DNA from: Treponema sp.
GTDB lineage: Bacteria > Spirochaetota > Spirochaetia > Treponematales > Treponemataceae
Reading direction: 5' to 3'
Length of the DNA: 64,000 nt
NCBI GenBank assembly: GCA_024698325.1
Contig: JAILRG010000103.1
Span: forward strand, 1 to 64,000
The notes under the pieces were generated by a model. The model saw only the letters and a list, made by a program, of their open reading frames with translations, did no database searches and was not told the origin of the DNA. The position numbers were made by a program, and so were the translations under genes. Shown piece after piece: positions 28,519-36,938 of the stretch (position 1 is the stretch's first letter; the number at the start of each line of letters is the position of its first letter).

Positions 28519-31500
28519 CTATTCAATGATGTGTTTCTCCTTTATCAATTTTTTCAGCCCTGAATAATCAACATTCTGGACGCAGGTGCGCATTTTTTCG
28601 AATGTGTCTTTGAGTGCGTCCGGCATACGGTACGCGGACAGTTCGGCGATGGCTTCATCTGCGCCGTCTATGTTGAAGTCGCTTGCGCTCTTAAAGAGCT
28701 TTTCTGCCAGCGCCTTGAACGTGTTTTCTGGAATCAGCGGTTTTTCCGCGCTGTCAGCGGCAGTTTCCGCTTCCGTAACAGGCGCAAGCTTTTGCTTAAA
28801 GTTTGTAAAATGCTCCAGAAGCGTGGCGTGGCGTGCTTTTATTTCGTCCCAGTTTTTTTCATCGGCGCAGTGCTCAAGGAACTCCGCTTCTTTTGAAAGC
28901 TCCAGGGCGCCGATAAGCCGGGACGTGCTTTTAAGTGCATGCACTTTTATGCCGTAGTTGCGGATGTCTTCGCTGTCAAACAGGTTCTCAAGCTCTGCCG
29001 CCTTTTCGTCAATGCCGTTGCGGAACCTTGTCACCATGTCTTCCAGCAGGGATTCCGAGCCGCAGTTTGCAAGAGCCGCGTCTGCGTCTATGCCTTCGAT
29101 GGCACGCAGCTTTTCGACAATCTCGCTTGTATCCCCGGAAAGAGACGCGCCTTCCGCCGCTTCTTCCGAAATCTCTTCGCTAGCTGCTTCCAGATAGTCT
29201 TCCGGCAGGTATTTTATGATGAGCGCCTCAAGCTTTTCCGGGTTAACAGGCTTTGAAAGGTAGTCGGTAAAGCCTTCGTTCAGGTACATCTGCCGCACCC
29301 CGCTGATGGCGTTTGCTGTCAGCGCGATGCAGGGCTTACCTGCGCTCTTGTTGTCGGTAAGCTTTTTCATGGCGTGCAGCGTCTGTATGCCGTCCATTTC
29401 AGGCATGCGGTGGTCAATGAACAGCATGTCATAGGTGTGCTGGCGGACTTTTTCGAGGGCTTCTTTTCCGCTTAAGACTGTGTCTATCGTAATGCGTGTC
29501 TTTTTAAGCAGGCCTTTGACTACTTCCAGGTTCATGTCGGTGTCATCCACGAACAGTATGCGGGCTTTTGGCGCGATAAGCTTTTCCTTGTATTTCTGCA
29601 GCTGGAGGCTGATTTGCTTTGATGTCTGCGTGATGTTTCCGACAGGCGTCCAGTCTATGACCGGCTGTTTTACGGTAAAGTGGAAATTGGAACCTTTGCC
29701 GTAGGTGCTTTCTACTTCCAGCCGGGTGTCCATCATCGCAAGGATTTTCTTAACGATGCTCATGCCGAGTCCGGTGCCTTCGATGGTCTTGTTCTTGCCT
29801 TCCTCGATGCGCTCGAAGGGAGAAAACAGCCGCTCCATGTCCTGTTCCTTTATGCCGATTCCCGTGTCGGTGACCGAAACTTCAAGGGCGATAAGGTTTT
29901 TGTCCAGCTTTTTGTAGCCGACCGTAAAGGTGATGCTGCCAGCCTGCGTGTATTTGACGGCATTTGTCAGCAGGTTCAAAATGCACTGCTTAAGGCGGAC
30001 GCTGTCGCCGTGCAGCGTTTTCGGCAGTCCTTCATCGCTTTTAAGAATGAATTCCAGGCCTTTTTTCTTTGAACGCTCGTCAATCATGTTGACTAAATCG
30101 ACTATGAGGGAAGAGATGTCGTAATTTTCTGGCAGCAGCTCCATCTTGCCGGCTTCAATCTTGGAGAAATCCAGAATGTCATTGATGATTGCAAGCAGGC
30201 TCGTACCCGCGGATTTTATGTTTGCGGCGTAACTCAGGATTTCCTTGTTGTCGCTTTCGCGGAGAATCATCTCGTCCATGCCAAGCACCGCGTTGATTGG
30301 GGTGCGGATTTCGTGGCTCATGTTTGCAAGGAATGCGCTCTTTGCCTGCGAGGCTGCGATGCTCTTTGCAACCTCACCCTGCAGCCGTTCGCGTTCGGCG
30401 CGTTCTTCATTGATGTTTTCTACTGCCCACAGCACATGATGCAGCGTGCCGTCCGGATTTCTGTCCATTGCGATAAAGCGGGCGCGGCACCAGTAGCCCA
30501 TAATGCTGTAAAACTCGTGCGCGATGGTGATTCTGCTTTTTAGGCGTTCTTCGAGCGTGTCGAAGTTGATGAACTCCATAAAGTCTTTGCGCGCCTGCCC
30601 CTGATTCTGTACGCGCTCCTGCATGACGCGATGGACTGTCGCCCGCGCATTTGTCATTGCTGGTCCGATGTGCTTTGCGATATCCGCCCTGCTCGTAATT
30701 TCGAAGAACGTGTCGGTGTTCAGGTCAATTTCGTGCAGCGACAGGTACATGCTGGCAAGGAACTCGCTTTTTGCATTGCTTTCTGCCTTTACCTGCTCGG
30801 CTTCTGCTTCCAGGCGTTCCCGAGCCTTGCGCTCTTCGTCAATGTATTCAACAGCCCACAGTACGTGATGTAGCGAACCGTCTTCTCTGCGCGTCATGGT
30901 TATAAAACGACCGCGGCACCATTTGCCGCCTGCACCTAAGAATTCCTGGGCGATGGTGATTTTGTCGCCCATGCGGTCGTTCAGCGTCCGCAGGTTTACG
31001 AACTTCAGGATGTCTTTCCAGGAGCTTTGCGAGGCTGTTTTAAGCATTACCTGCTGGAGCACTTCGTTTGCGTTTCCGACAGCGTTGTGTACGGCGTCCC
31101 CAATGTCCCTGCGCGCCTGTACTTCCTCAAACGTGTTGTCCGTAAGGTTGATGTCGTGCATCGAAATGTACAGGCTTGCAAGGAAGTCGCTCTTGCTCTT
31201 GCTTTCTGCGAGCGCCGCTTCTTTTTCGGTGCGCTCTTTTTCGGCCTGCTCGCGGATGTACGCGATGTATTCGCCCATCTGCTGGTCCATTTTGCGCAGG
31301 TTGTGGGCAAGCTGCCCCAGCTCGTTTTTGGACTCATACGGAATCGGCACGTTAAGCTCTCCGCGGGCAAGCTTAAAGGTTGCGTCACTCATCTGCAGGA
31401 TGGGGTTTACAATCCGCTCGACCGCGTAGGTTACCGAAAGCCAGGTCAGGATAGTGACAAAGGCAAGGACTAAAAGCAGCGAAATCTGCTGATGAATTCG

Positions 31501-32424
31501 CTGCTGATTAATCTTTGCGCGGGGAATGGCTACGACGAGCGACATGCCGTTGTTAAGCTTCCTCATGACGCCCATGTGCTCGGTTCTGTTCCAGGTAAAG
31601 CTCTGCAGGGATTTTTCCTTGCCGTTCATGAACTTGTCTATAAGGCTGCTTGTGTTTGCCGTCATCTCGACGGTGCTTACCTTTTCGGACGTCTTGTTGG
31701 CGTACAATAGGTTTCCCGATTCCCCGATAATCAGCCCAAGTGCGCTTGTTGCCGGCAGTGTGTTCACAATGTCCTTGACGGAAGCAAGGTTGATGTCGGT
31801 TCCCACGACGCCGAGCAGCCGGTCGTTCTTAAAAAGCGGAACGACATACGAAATCATATAGATGTTCAGGTTTTTGTTCAGGTAAGGATTTATCCAGACC
31901 GGAAGCTTTTTCCAGATGGGCATGTAGTACCAGCCGACATGTTCCGTATCTGTCGGCGAATAGTTGTGCAGATCCGTGTTTTTTACCGTGATAAAGCCGT
32001 TTTTGGGGCTGCCGCTTAAAAAAATGCCCCGCGTGCTTCCGAATCGTTCAATCTCCATGCGGAAATACAGGGAGACAACGCTCTTTGGAAGCGCCGGAAA
32101 CGACGTCATCTGCTCGGAAAGCGCGGTCAGATACTGCTGCTCGTATTCGGCGTCGTGCAGGATGCGCTCTTCGTCCAGCGTTTTTAAGATGTAGTTTTTT
32201 GAGAATAGGACAGAGCTTTCCACTGCGCTGAAAAGCGTGTTCAGCTCGCCGAGTTTTTCATTTGCGATAAGGGATGATGTCTGTTCAAGGTCGCTTTCCA
32301 TGTGCAGCGACTGCTGGAACGTCGAAATGCCGGTGGTAAGAAAAAATGTAAGGCCGACAAGGCTGGAGATGCCAAGCCTGGCCTTTAGCTTTAGGGAGTA
32401 CGGGGACTTTTTTGATTTTATCAT
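28519..32424 (-). CDS. Hybrid sensor histidine kinase (Cache-HAMP-duplicated sensor-HisKA-HATPase-REC-Hpt)
   Basis: AFLANMSHEIRTPINAVLGMDEMI; GIGIKEQDMERLFSPFERIEEG; GTGLGMSIVKKI; FVDDTDMN; MLFIDHRMPEMDG; Hpt-like IKVHALKSTSRLIGA. Confidence 0.95.
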   Translation of the reverse strand: MIKSKKSPYSLKLKARLGISSLVGLTFFLTTGISTFQQSLHMESDLEQTSSLIANEKLGELNTLFSAVESSVLFSKNYILKTLDEERILHDAEYEQQYLTALSEQMTSFPALPKSVVSLYFRMEIERFGSTRGIFLSGSPKNGFITVKNTDLHNYSPTDTEHVGWYYMPIWKKLPVWINPYLNKNLNIYMISYVVPLFKNDRLLGVVGTDINLASVKDIVNTLPATSALGLIIGESGNLLYANKTSEKVSTVEMTANTSSLIDKFMNGKEKSLQSFTWNRTEHMGVMRKLNNGMSLVVAIPRAKINQQRIHQQISLLLVLAFVTILTWLSVTYAVERIVNPILQMSDATFKLARGELNVPIPYESKNELGQLAHNLRKMDQQMGEYIAYIREQAEKERTEKEAALAESKSKSDFLASLYISMHDINLTDNTFEEVQARRDIGDAVHNAVGNANEVLQQVMLKTASQSSWKDILKFVNLRTLNDRMGDKITIAQEFLGAGGKWCRGRFITMTRREDGSLHHVLWAVEYIDEERKARERLEAEAEQVKAESNAKSEFLASMYLSLHEIDLNTDTFFEITSRADIAKHIGPAMTNARATVHRVMQERVQNQGQARKDFMEFINFDTLEERLKSRITIAHEFYSIMGYWCRARFIAMDRNPDGTLHHVLWAVENINEERAERERLQGEVAKSIAASQAKSAFLANMSHEIRTPINAVLGMDEMILRESDNKEILSYAANIKSAGTSLLAIINDILDFSKIEAGKMELLPENYDISSLIVDLVNMIDERSKKKGLEFILKSDEGLPKTLHGDSVRLKQCILNLLTNAVKYTQAGSITFTVGYKKLDKNLIALEVSVTDTGIGIKEQDMERLFSPFERIEEGKNKTIEGTGLGMSIVKKILAMMDTRLEVESTYGKGSNFHFTVKQPVIDWTPVGNITQTSKQISLQLQKYKEKLIAPKARILFVDDTDMNLEVVKGLLKKTRITIDTVLSGKEALEKVRQHTYDMLFIDHRMPEMDGIQTLHAMKKLTDNKSAGKPCIALTANAISGVRQMYLNEGFTDYLSKPVNPEKLEALIIKYLPEDYLEAASEEISEEAAEGASLSGDTSEIVEKLRAIEGIDADAALANCGSESLLEDMVTRFRNGIDEKAAELENLFDSEDIRNYGIKVHALKSTSRLIGALELSKEAEFLEHCADEKNWDEIKARHATLLEHFTNFKQKLAPVTEAETAADSAEKPLIPENTFKALAEKLFKSASDFNIDGADEAIAELSAYRMPDALKDTFEKMRTCVQNVDYSGLKKLIKEKHIIE

Positions 32425-33788
32425 AGTTTTCTCCGTACTCCGTTACCGCCAGCTTCTTTTACTGCATAGCAGAGCTGTACTGCACGGTGATAATTTGTCT
32501 TTATGCTTTCTGCAAGGTTGATGGGGGTGATGCCTGCAGAGACTGTTACGTCCAGCTGGTCTTTGACTGTCTTGCAGAATCCCGTAAAGATGACTTCCGC
32601 CTCTTCTGCCGTCATTTCGAGGAATGCGACGAATTCATCTCCTGACCACCGGAACATAAGCCCCTGTTCGCCGATTGCCTCTGTCGCAAGCTCGACAATG
32701 CCGAGCAGGATGGCGTCCCCGTTTCGTATGTCATTGATGACTTTAAAGCGGTCTATGTCGAACATAATCAGGGACTTGTAGCGGGTGGTGTTGAATACGC
32801 CAAGCTCGCCAAAGGCCGCCTTCAGGTAGTTTCTGTTGGGAAGCCCTGTCAGCGTGTCCTTGGTGTTCTGGTCTTTTTCGTAGGGCTTGAGCTTTGCGGA
32901 TTTTGCCTTTTTGATAATTAGGATTACAAGCACTGCCAGCAGCAGGTACAGCGCTGTTAGCACAAAAATGATGCTGATCCGGTAGCCGGTGTCTGCGAAG
33001 TGCTGCACGACTACGTACCATTCAAGATTTGCCATCAGGAAGGTGATGCGGTACCTGCCGTAACTTTTCGGCGTATAGACAAACTTGCCTTCGGTGGCGT
33101 TGTCGGCGATTGCCTCGGAAATGTAGGCGTTTTTTATGTTCGTGCCATCGGAATCAATCTGCACAAGCCCGTCTTCGTCGATGATGTTGATTTTAAGATT
33201 GAAATAGCGCTCCGTCTTTAAGATGATGTCCTGCAGCTCGTCCATAAAAAGTCCGACGCCGCAGACGCCGAGCAGGCTGCCGTCTGTGTCCGTAATGCGC
33301 ACATTGACGAAAATCGTCCAGCGCCAGGAATTAACCTGATCTCTGTCGGTGTCCAAATCAATGGGGCGCCCGGATGTCAGGAACATCTGGTACCAGATGT
33401 CGTAGGGGTCATCTTTTGAATTGACGATTTTCGAGATGCCCTGGGGCGTGTAGTAGCGGTGCGTTTTGTCCGAGACGACAAAGGCTGCAGTGTAGCCGAA
33501 GTTTTTTTGAATGGACGAAAGGTAGGTATTCAGCGTCTGCTCCGTCGTCTCCCTGCTGACAGCGGTTTCTTCCCGCAGTGCCTTGAGCAGCATTGTGTTT
33601 GCCGCCATTGCTTTTGCCACTGTTATCGGATGGTCGAGGGCTGCATTCAGCGTATCGTTGATATGCATGGCGGTCAGCTTGTTTTTTTCTACGTCCGGCT
33701 GGCTTGCTTTTATCAGGGTGGGAATATTTATTGCGATTAAAACCGCTACGATGGCTATTATAACGGATGTGACAATTACATGCTTCAT
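32421..33788 (-). CDS. Diguanylate cyclase (Cache sensor plus GGDEF)
   Basis: DTLTGLPNRNYLKAAF, IMFDIDRFKVIND, RWSGDEFVAF; stop overlaps the kinase start codon. Confidence 0.92.
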   Translation of the reverse strand: MKHVIVTSVIIAIVAVLIAINIPTLIKASQPDVEKNKLTAMHINDTLNAALDHPITVAKAMAANTMLLKALREETAVSRETTEQTLNTYLSSIQKNFGYTAAFVVSDKTHRYYTPQGISKIVNSKDDPYDIWYQMFLTSGRPIDLDTDRDQVNSWRWTIFVNVRITDTDGSLLGVCGVGLFMDELQDIILKTERYFNLKINIIDEDGLVQIDSDGTNIKNAYISEAIADNATEGKFVYTPKSYGRYRITFLMANLEWYVVVQHFADTGYRISIIFVLTALYLLLAVLVILIIKKAKSAKLKPYEKDQNTKDTLTGLPNRNYLKAAFGELGVFNTTRYKSLIMFDIDRFKVINDIRNGDAILLGIVELATEAIGEQGLMFRWSGDEFVAFLEMTAEEAEVIFTGFCKTVKDQLDVTVSAGITPINLAESIKTNYHRAVQLCYAVKEAGGNGVRRKL

Positions 33789-33980
33789 AAAAGAAAAGCC
33801 CCCAAAAAGCAATATTGAAAACCCATTTTTAAGATTGCTTTAGTATATCATGGCTTAATTAGAGTTGTAAAGAAAAAAGGCTTGCGGTGCCTGTGCCCGA
33901 CTGGCCTTCCGTCTTGTGCCGCTATTTTCCGTATGCACAAAGATTCGGGAATCTGCTATACTTTTAAAGGGAGTTTTATC

Positions 33981-34766
33981 ATGAGAGAAAGCGAATACAA
34001 GTATTGGTTTGATGATGACGGCATTACATTTCACAGCCAGCACAAGGTTCTGTTCAGCCAGAGCGCAGGAAACAAGGCTTTGAGTTTCTGCGAACTTCTG
34101 AAGATTACATCCGATATGGCGGTGGAGGATTACGCAGAGCAGGGGATGAGCCGCGATTTCCTTAAGGAAAATGGCTTTGCATTCCTTGTTTCCAGAGCAT
34201 CATTCCGCTTCCACCGCATGCCCCGCGAAAACGAGCGCTTTACGTTCACCACATGGGAAGAAAAGCCCGAGGCATTCCAGCTTGTGCGCGCCTATGAGTT
34301 TACCGCAGAGGATGGAACTCCGCTTATCTCCGGATTGAGCAGCTGGATTCTTGCAGACCCGGTAGCCCGGCGCATTATTCCGACGAAAAACTTTACGCTG
34401 CGCCCGCCGGTAGAAATCCAGAAGGAGCATGACTGCCAGAAATACGGCAAGATTGCCATGCCGGAAAACCTGCAGCTTCTTGACGAGCGGAAAATCCGCT
34501 GGAGCGACATCGACGGTAACGGGCATACGAACAATTCCCGTTACGGCGCGTTTCTGGCGGATGCACTCCCGGAAGCGTACCGCACAAAGACATTTACGGA
34601 CTTCCGCATTAATTATGCGAAGGAAGCCATGCTCGGCGAAACCATGCAGTTGCTCGGTTCGTTCGACGAGGATGCGCGCCGGGCTGTCATTATAGGCAAA
34701 GTCGTCCGCGATGCCGCCGGAAATGACACGAACAGCGTGTCTTTCGAAAGTGAGCTGAAGTGGTAA
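33981..34766 (+). CDS. Acyl-ACP thioesterase
   Basis: Double hot-dog; RASFRFHRMPRENERFTFTTWEEKPE, WSDIDGNGHTNNSRYGAFLADALPE; start placed at MRESEYKYW. Confidence 0.88.
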   Translation: MRESEYKYWFDDDGITFHSQHKVLFSQSAGNKALSFCELLKITSDMAVEDYAEQGMSRDFLKENGFAFLVSRASFRFHRMPRENERFTFTTWEEKPEAFQLVRAYEFTAEDGTPLISGLSSWILADPVARRIIPTKNFTLRPPVEIQKEHDCQKYGKIAMPENLQLLDERKIRWSDIDGNGHTNNSRYGAFLADALPEAYRTKTFTDFRINYAKEAMLGETMQLLGSFDEDARRAVIIGKVVRDAAGNDTNSVSFESELKW

Positions 34767-34770
34767 GGGA

Positions 34771-34885
34771 ATGCGGCGTCCTCCGCATGCCGCATTGCAC
34801 ATTGTGGAGGCCTCGGTATTGTGTGCTGTGGCAGCCTCGGCATTGCGCATCCTCCGCATGCCGCATTGTGCATTACGAATTATAA
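34771..34885. repeat. Intergenic degenerate repeat cluster
   Basis: tcctccgcatgccgcattg at 34779-34797 and 34850-34868; gcctcggtattgtg / gcctcggcattgcg; ends gtgcattacgaattataaata. Confidence 0.8.
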
Positions 34886-34918
34886 ATAATGTACAGAATT
34901 CTGCCGATAAAAATACAT

Positions 34919-36112
34919 ATGAAGCGTCGTAATTTGCCTGTACAGGTGTTTTTTGGCTGCGTTGCGGCCTGTCTCTGTCTTTCATTCGGCTCCTGCAAGA
35001 AAAAGCCTGACTCTCAGGAAGCGGTCATCCAGATTCAGGATCATGCTGCGGATCACTGGTGGTATTACATTACATCCCGGGGACTTACGCAGTGCGATTT
35101 GCCGCAGAATGCGGTGCTGCAGCTTCTGCGCCCGTGGACAGAAAACCTGCGTGTCAGCGATGCGGTGACAGACCGGAACGGTACGGGCATCGTGCTGGTG
35201 AACCGGCTTGGCGTGCTTGTATTTGACGCAGATAAAGGGCGGGACCCGCTGATTTTGCAGGATGTGCAGCTGTTCAGCTCTACGACAGCCGAGCATATTG
35301 TGTTCGACGGAAAAAATCCTTACATAACGCTCTACAAAAGCTCTTTCTTTAACAAGGACGCCTCTGTCGTGTACGGCGGCGCAAAGCCTGACGCAAGCCG
35401 GCCGTATCTTGTGCGCATTTCTGTCGCCAACCGGATGCTCTATCCGGTCGTTACCTACGGCGATCTGGGCGTGCTTGACGGCGGCGAGGTGACAAGCTCG
35501 TATTTTGACGGCTCAAAGTGGTTCCTGTCGGTAAAAACGACGAATGCGGAAAAGACTGATTTCCGCTACATCAGCTGGAAGCCGTCTGCTTCTCTGGAAA
35601 AGCTGCCGCCTTTTACAAAAGAGGGCAAAATCAACTACGAATACGTCACTGAGGATATGTACCGGGCGACAAGCATGGTGCAGCCGCTTTCGAATGCGCC
35701 GGAACGCCTGCGAAGGCTTCTCTCTTCGATATCCGCGGATTTTCCTTACGAGGTGACGTTCCGGAATGCGGGAACCGCCGGCGACTATGTGTACGCTAAC
35801 ACGGCGGCCGAAGATGCCGCGTCCCATGCCTACAGCATTATGGCTGACGGATGGATATGCACGATTTTTGCTGACGGCACCTCATATTTCAGCGGCGCAC
35901 TTGACGGCTACCCGCTGCTTGCAGACGGCGCAAAGATTGCATTCCGGCTGCCGAAACTCCCGAAAAGCTATTACTACACGAATTTCTGCATTTCCGGCCA
36001 CCAGCTTATCGTCGGCTGGGAAGAGCGGGATTTCTACAAAACAGCCCGGAGCGGCGTGCTGATTGTCGACATGGCCGCAGTCTTCTACCCGGATTCAGAA
36101 GGAGCCAAATGA
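34919..36112 (+). CDS. Hypothetical lipoprotein
   Basis: MKRRNLPVQVFFGCVAACLCLSFGSCKKKPDS lipobox. Confidence 0.82.
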   Translation: MKRRNLPVQVFFGCVAACLCLSFGSCKKKPDSQEAVIQIQDHAADHWWYYITSRGLTQCDLPQNAVLQLLRPWTENLRVSDAVTDRNGTGIVLVNRLGVLVFDADKGRDPLILQDVQLFSSTTAEHIVFDGKNPYITLYKSSFFNKDASVVYGGAKPDASRPYLVRISVANRMLYPVVTYGDLGVLDGGEVTSSYFDGSKWFLSVKTTNAEKTDFRYISWKPSASLEKLPPFTKEGKINYEYVTEDMYRATSMVQPLSNAPERLRRLLSSISADFPYEVTFRNAGTAGDYVYANTAAEDAASHAYSIMADGWICTIFADGTSYFSGALDGYPLLADGAKIAFRLPKLPKSYYYTNFCISGHQLIVGWEERDFYKTARSGVLIVDMAAVFYPDSEGAK

Positions 36113-36825
36113 AACACAAGTGGATGCACCTGCCTTTCTGTATTGCCTCGATTCTACTTTTGTCAGCCGGTTTGTTTGCCGAGTCAGCCCTTTCCGAGCC
36201 AGAACTTCCCGAGACAGAAGTGCCCGACAGGAGCTTCTTTTTTACGGCAGGACCTGTGCTTCTGGTGAATACCGATGCTGACAGCGCGCCTAGCCCGATT
36301 ATGTTTTCCTTCGGGGGCGGCGTAAGCTGCTTCCAGAATAAGGTTGTCAGTTTTGTGTCGCGCATTTCCTTTTTTACCGGCTATTACCTGTGGGACGGAG
36401 AAGATGCCCGCCCAGCAGAAATTGAAAACCGCACGGCGCTGGTGATTTCTTCGCTGGTTGACCTGTGCGGCGTAAAAACCTGGGAAAAAAGCTGCAGCCA
36501 GATGCAGGCTGGAGCCGGCCTCGGCGTGCTTGCCCGCTTTGCCGCGCTTGCAGACGGCGTCTCTTCTGACGACAGCGGCGTCGTAGACAAAAACGGAACG
36601 GCCCTTTCTACCGCAGGAGACGATGTAAAAGACATCCAGCGCTGGCTCTGGTCAGATGTAAGGTGGCTGTACCCTGAGCTTTATTTTTCATGGATGCATC
36701 GCCTTCCCGGAAGTTCTCTAAGCGCCGGCTTTGAAACCCGCCTGTATCTTCCGCTCGGCTCCCTGCTTGCAGGACACGCGCTCGACGGTGCGCTTGTGAC
36801 TGCGGCATGTAAGCTTGCCTTGTAA
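36109..36825 (+). CDS. Hypothetical exported protein, beta-strand rich
   Basis: Signal peptide MKHKWMHLPFCIASILLLSAGLFAE; ATGA overlap with the preceding lipoprotein. Confidence 0.8.
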   Translation: MKHKWMHLPFCIASILLLSAGLFAESALSEPELPETEVPDRSFFFTAGPVLLVNTDADSAPSPIMFSFGGGVSCFQNKVVSFVSRISFFTGYYLWDGEDARPAEIENRTALVISSLVDLCGVKTWEKSCSQMQAGAGLGVLARFAALADGVSSDDSGVVDKNGTALSTAGDDVKDIQRWLWSDVRWLYPELYFSWMHRLPGSSLSAGFETRLYLPLGSLLAGHALDGALVTAACKLAL

Positions 36826-36938
36826 TTATAACGATTTTTTCTGATACATATCAATTTTTTTTCTTGCTTTTTGAAAATTCATGCTGTAGCATTAGAGGGT
36901 GCGTGAACGTACACATTCAAATAAGTAAGGTGGTTTTT

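Noticed and set aside
34200-34985. 261-aa minus-strand ORF including NAQCGMRRMRNAEAATAHNTEAS
   Set aside because: Antisense to the thioesterase and the intergenic repeat; the odd peptide is translation of the repeat.
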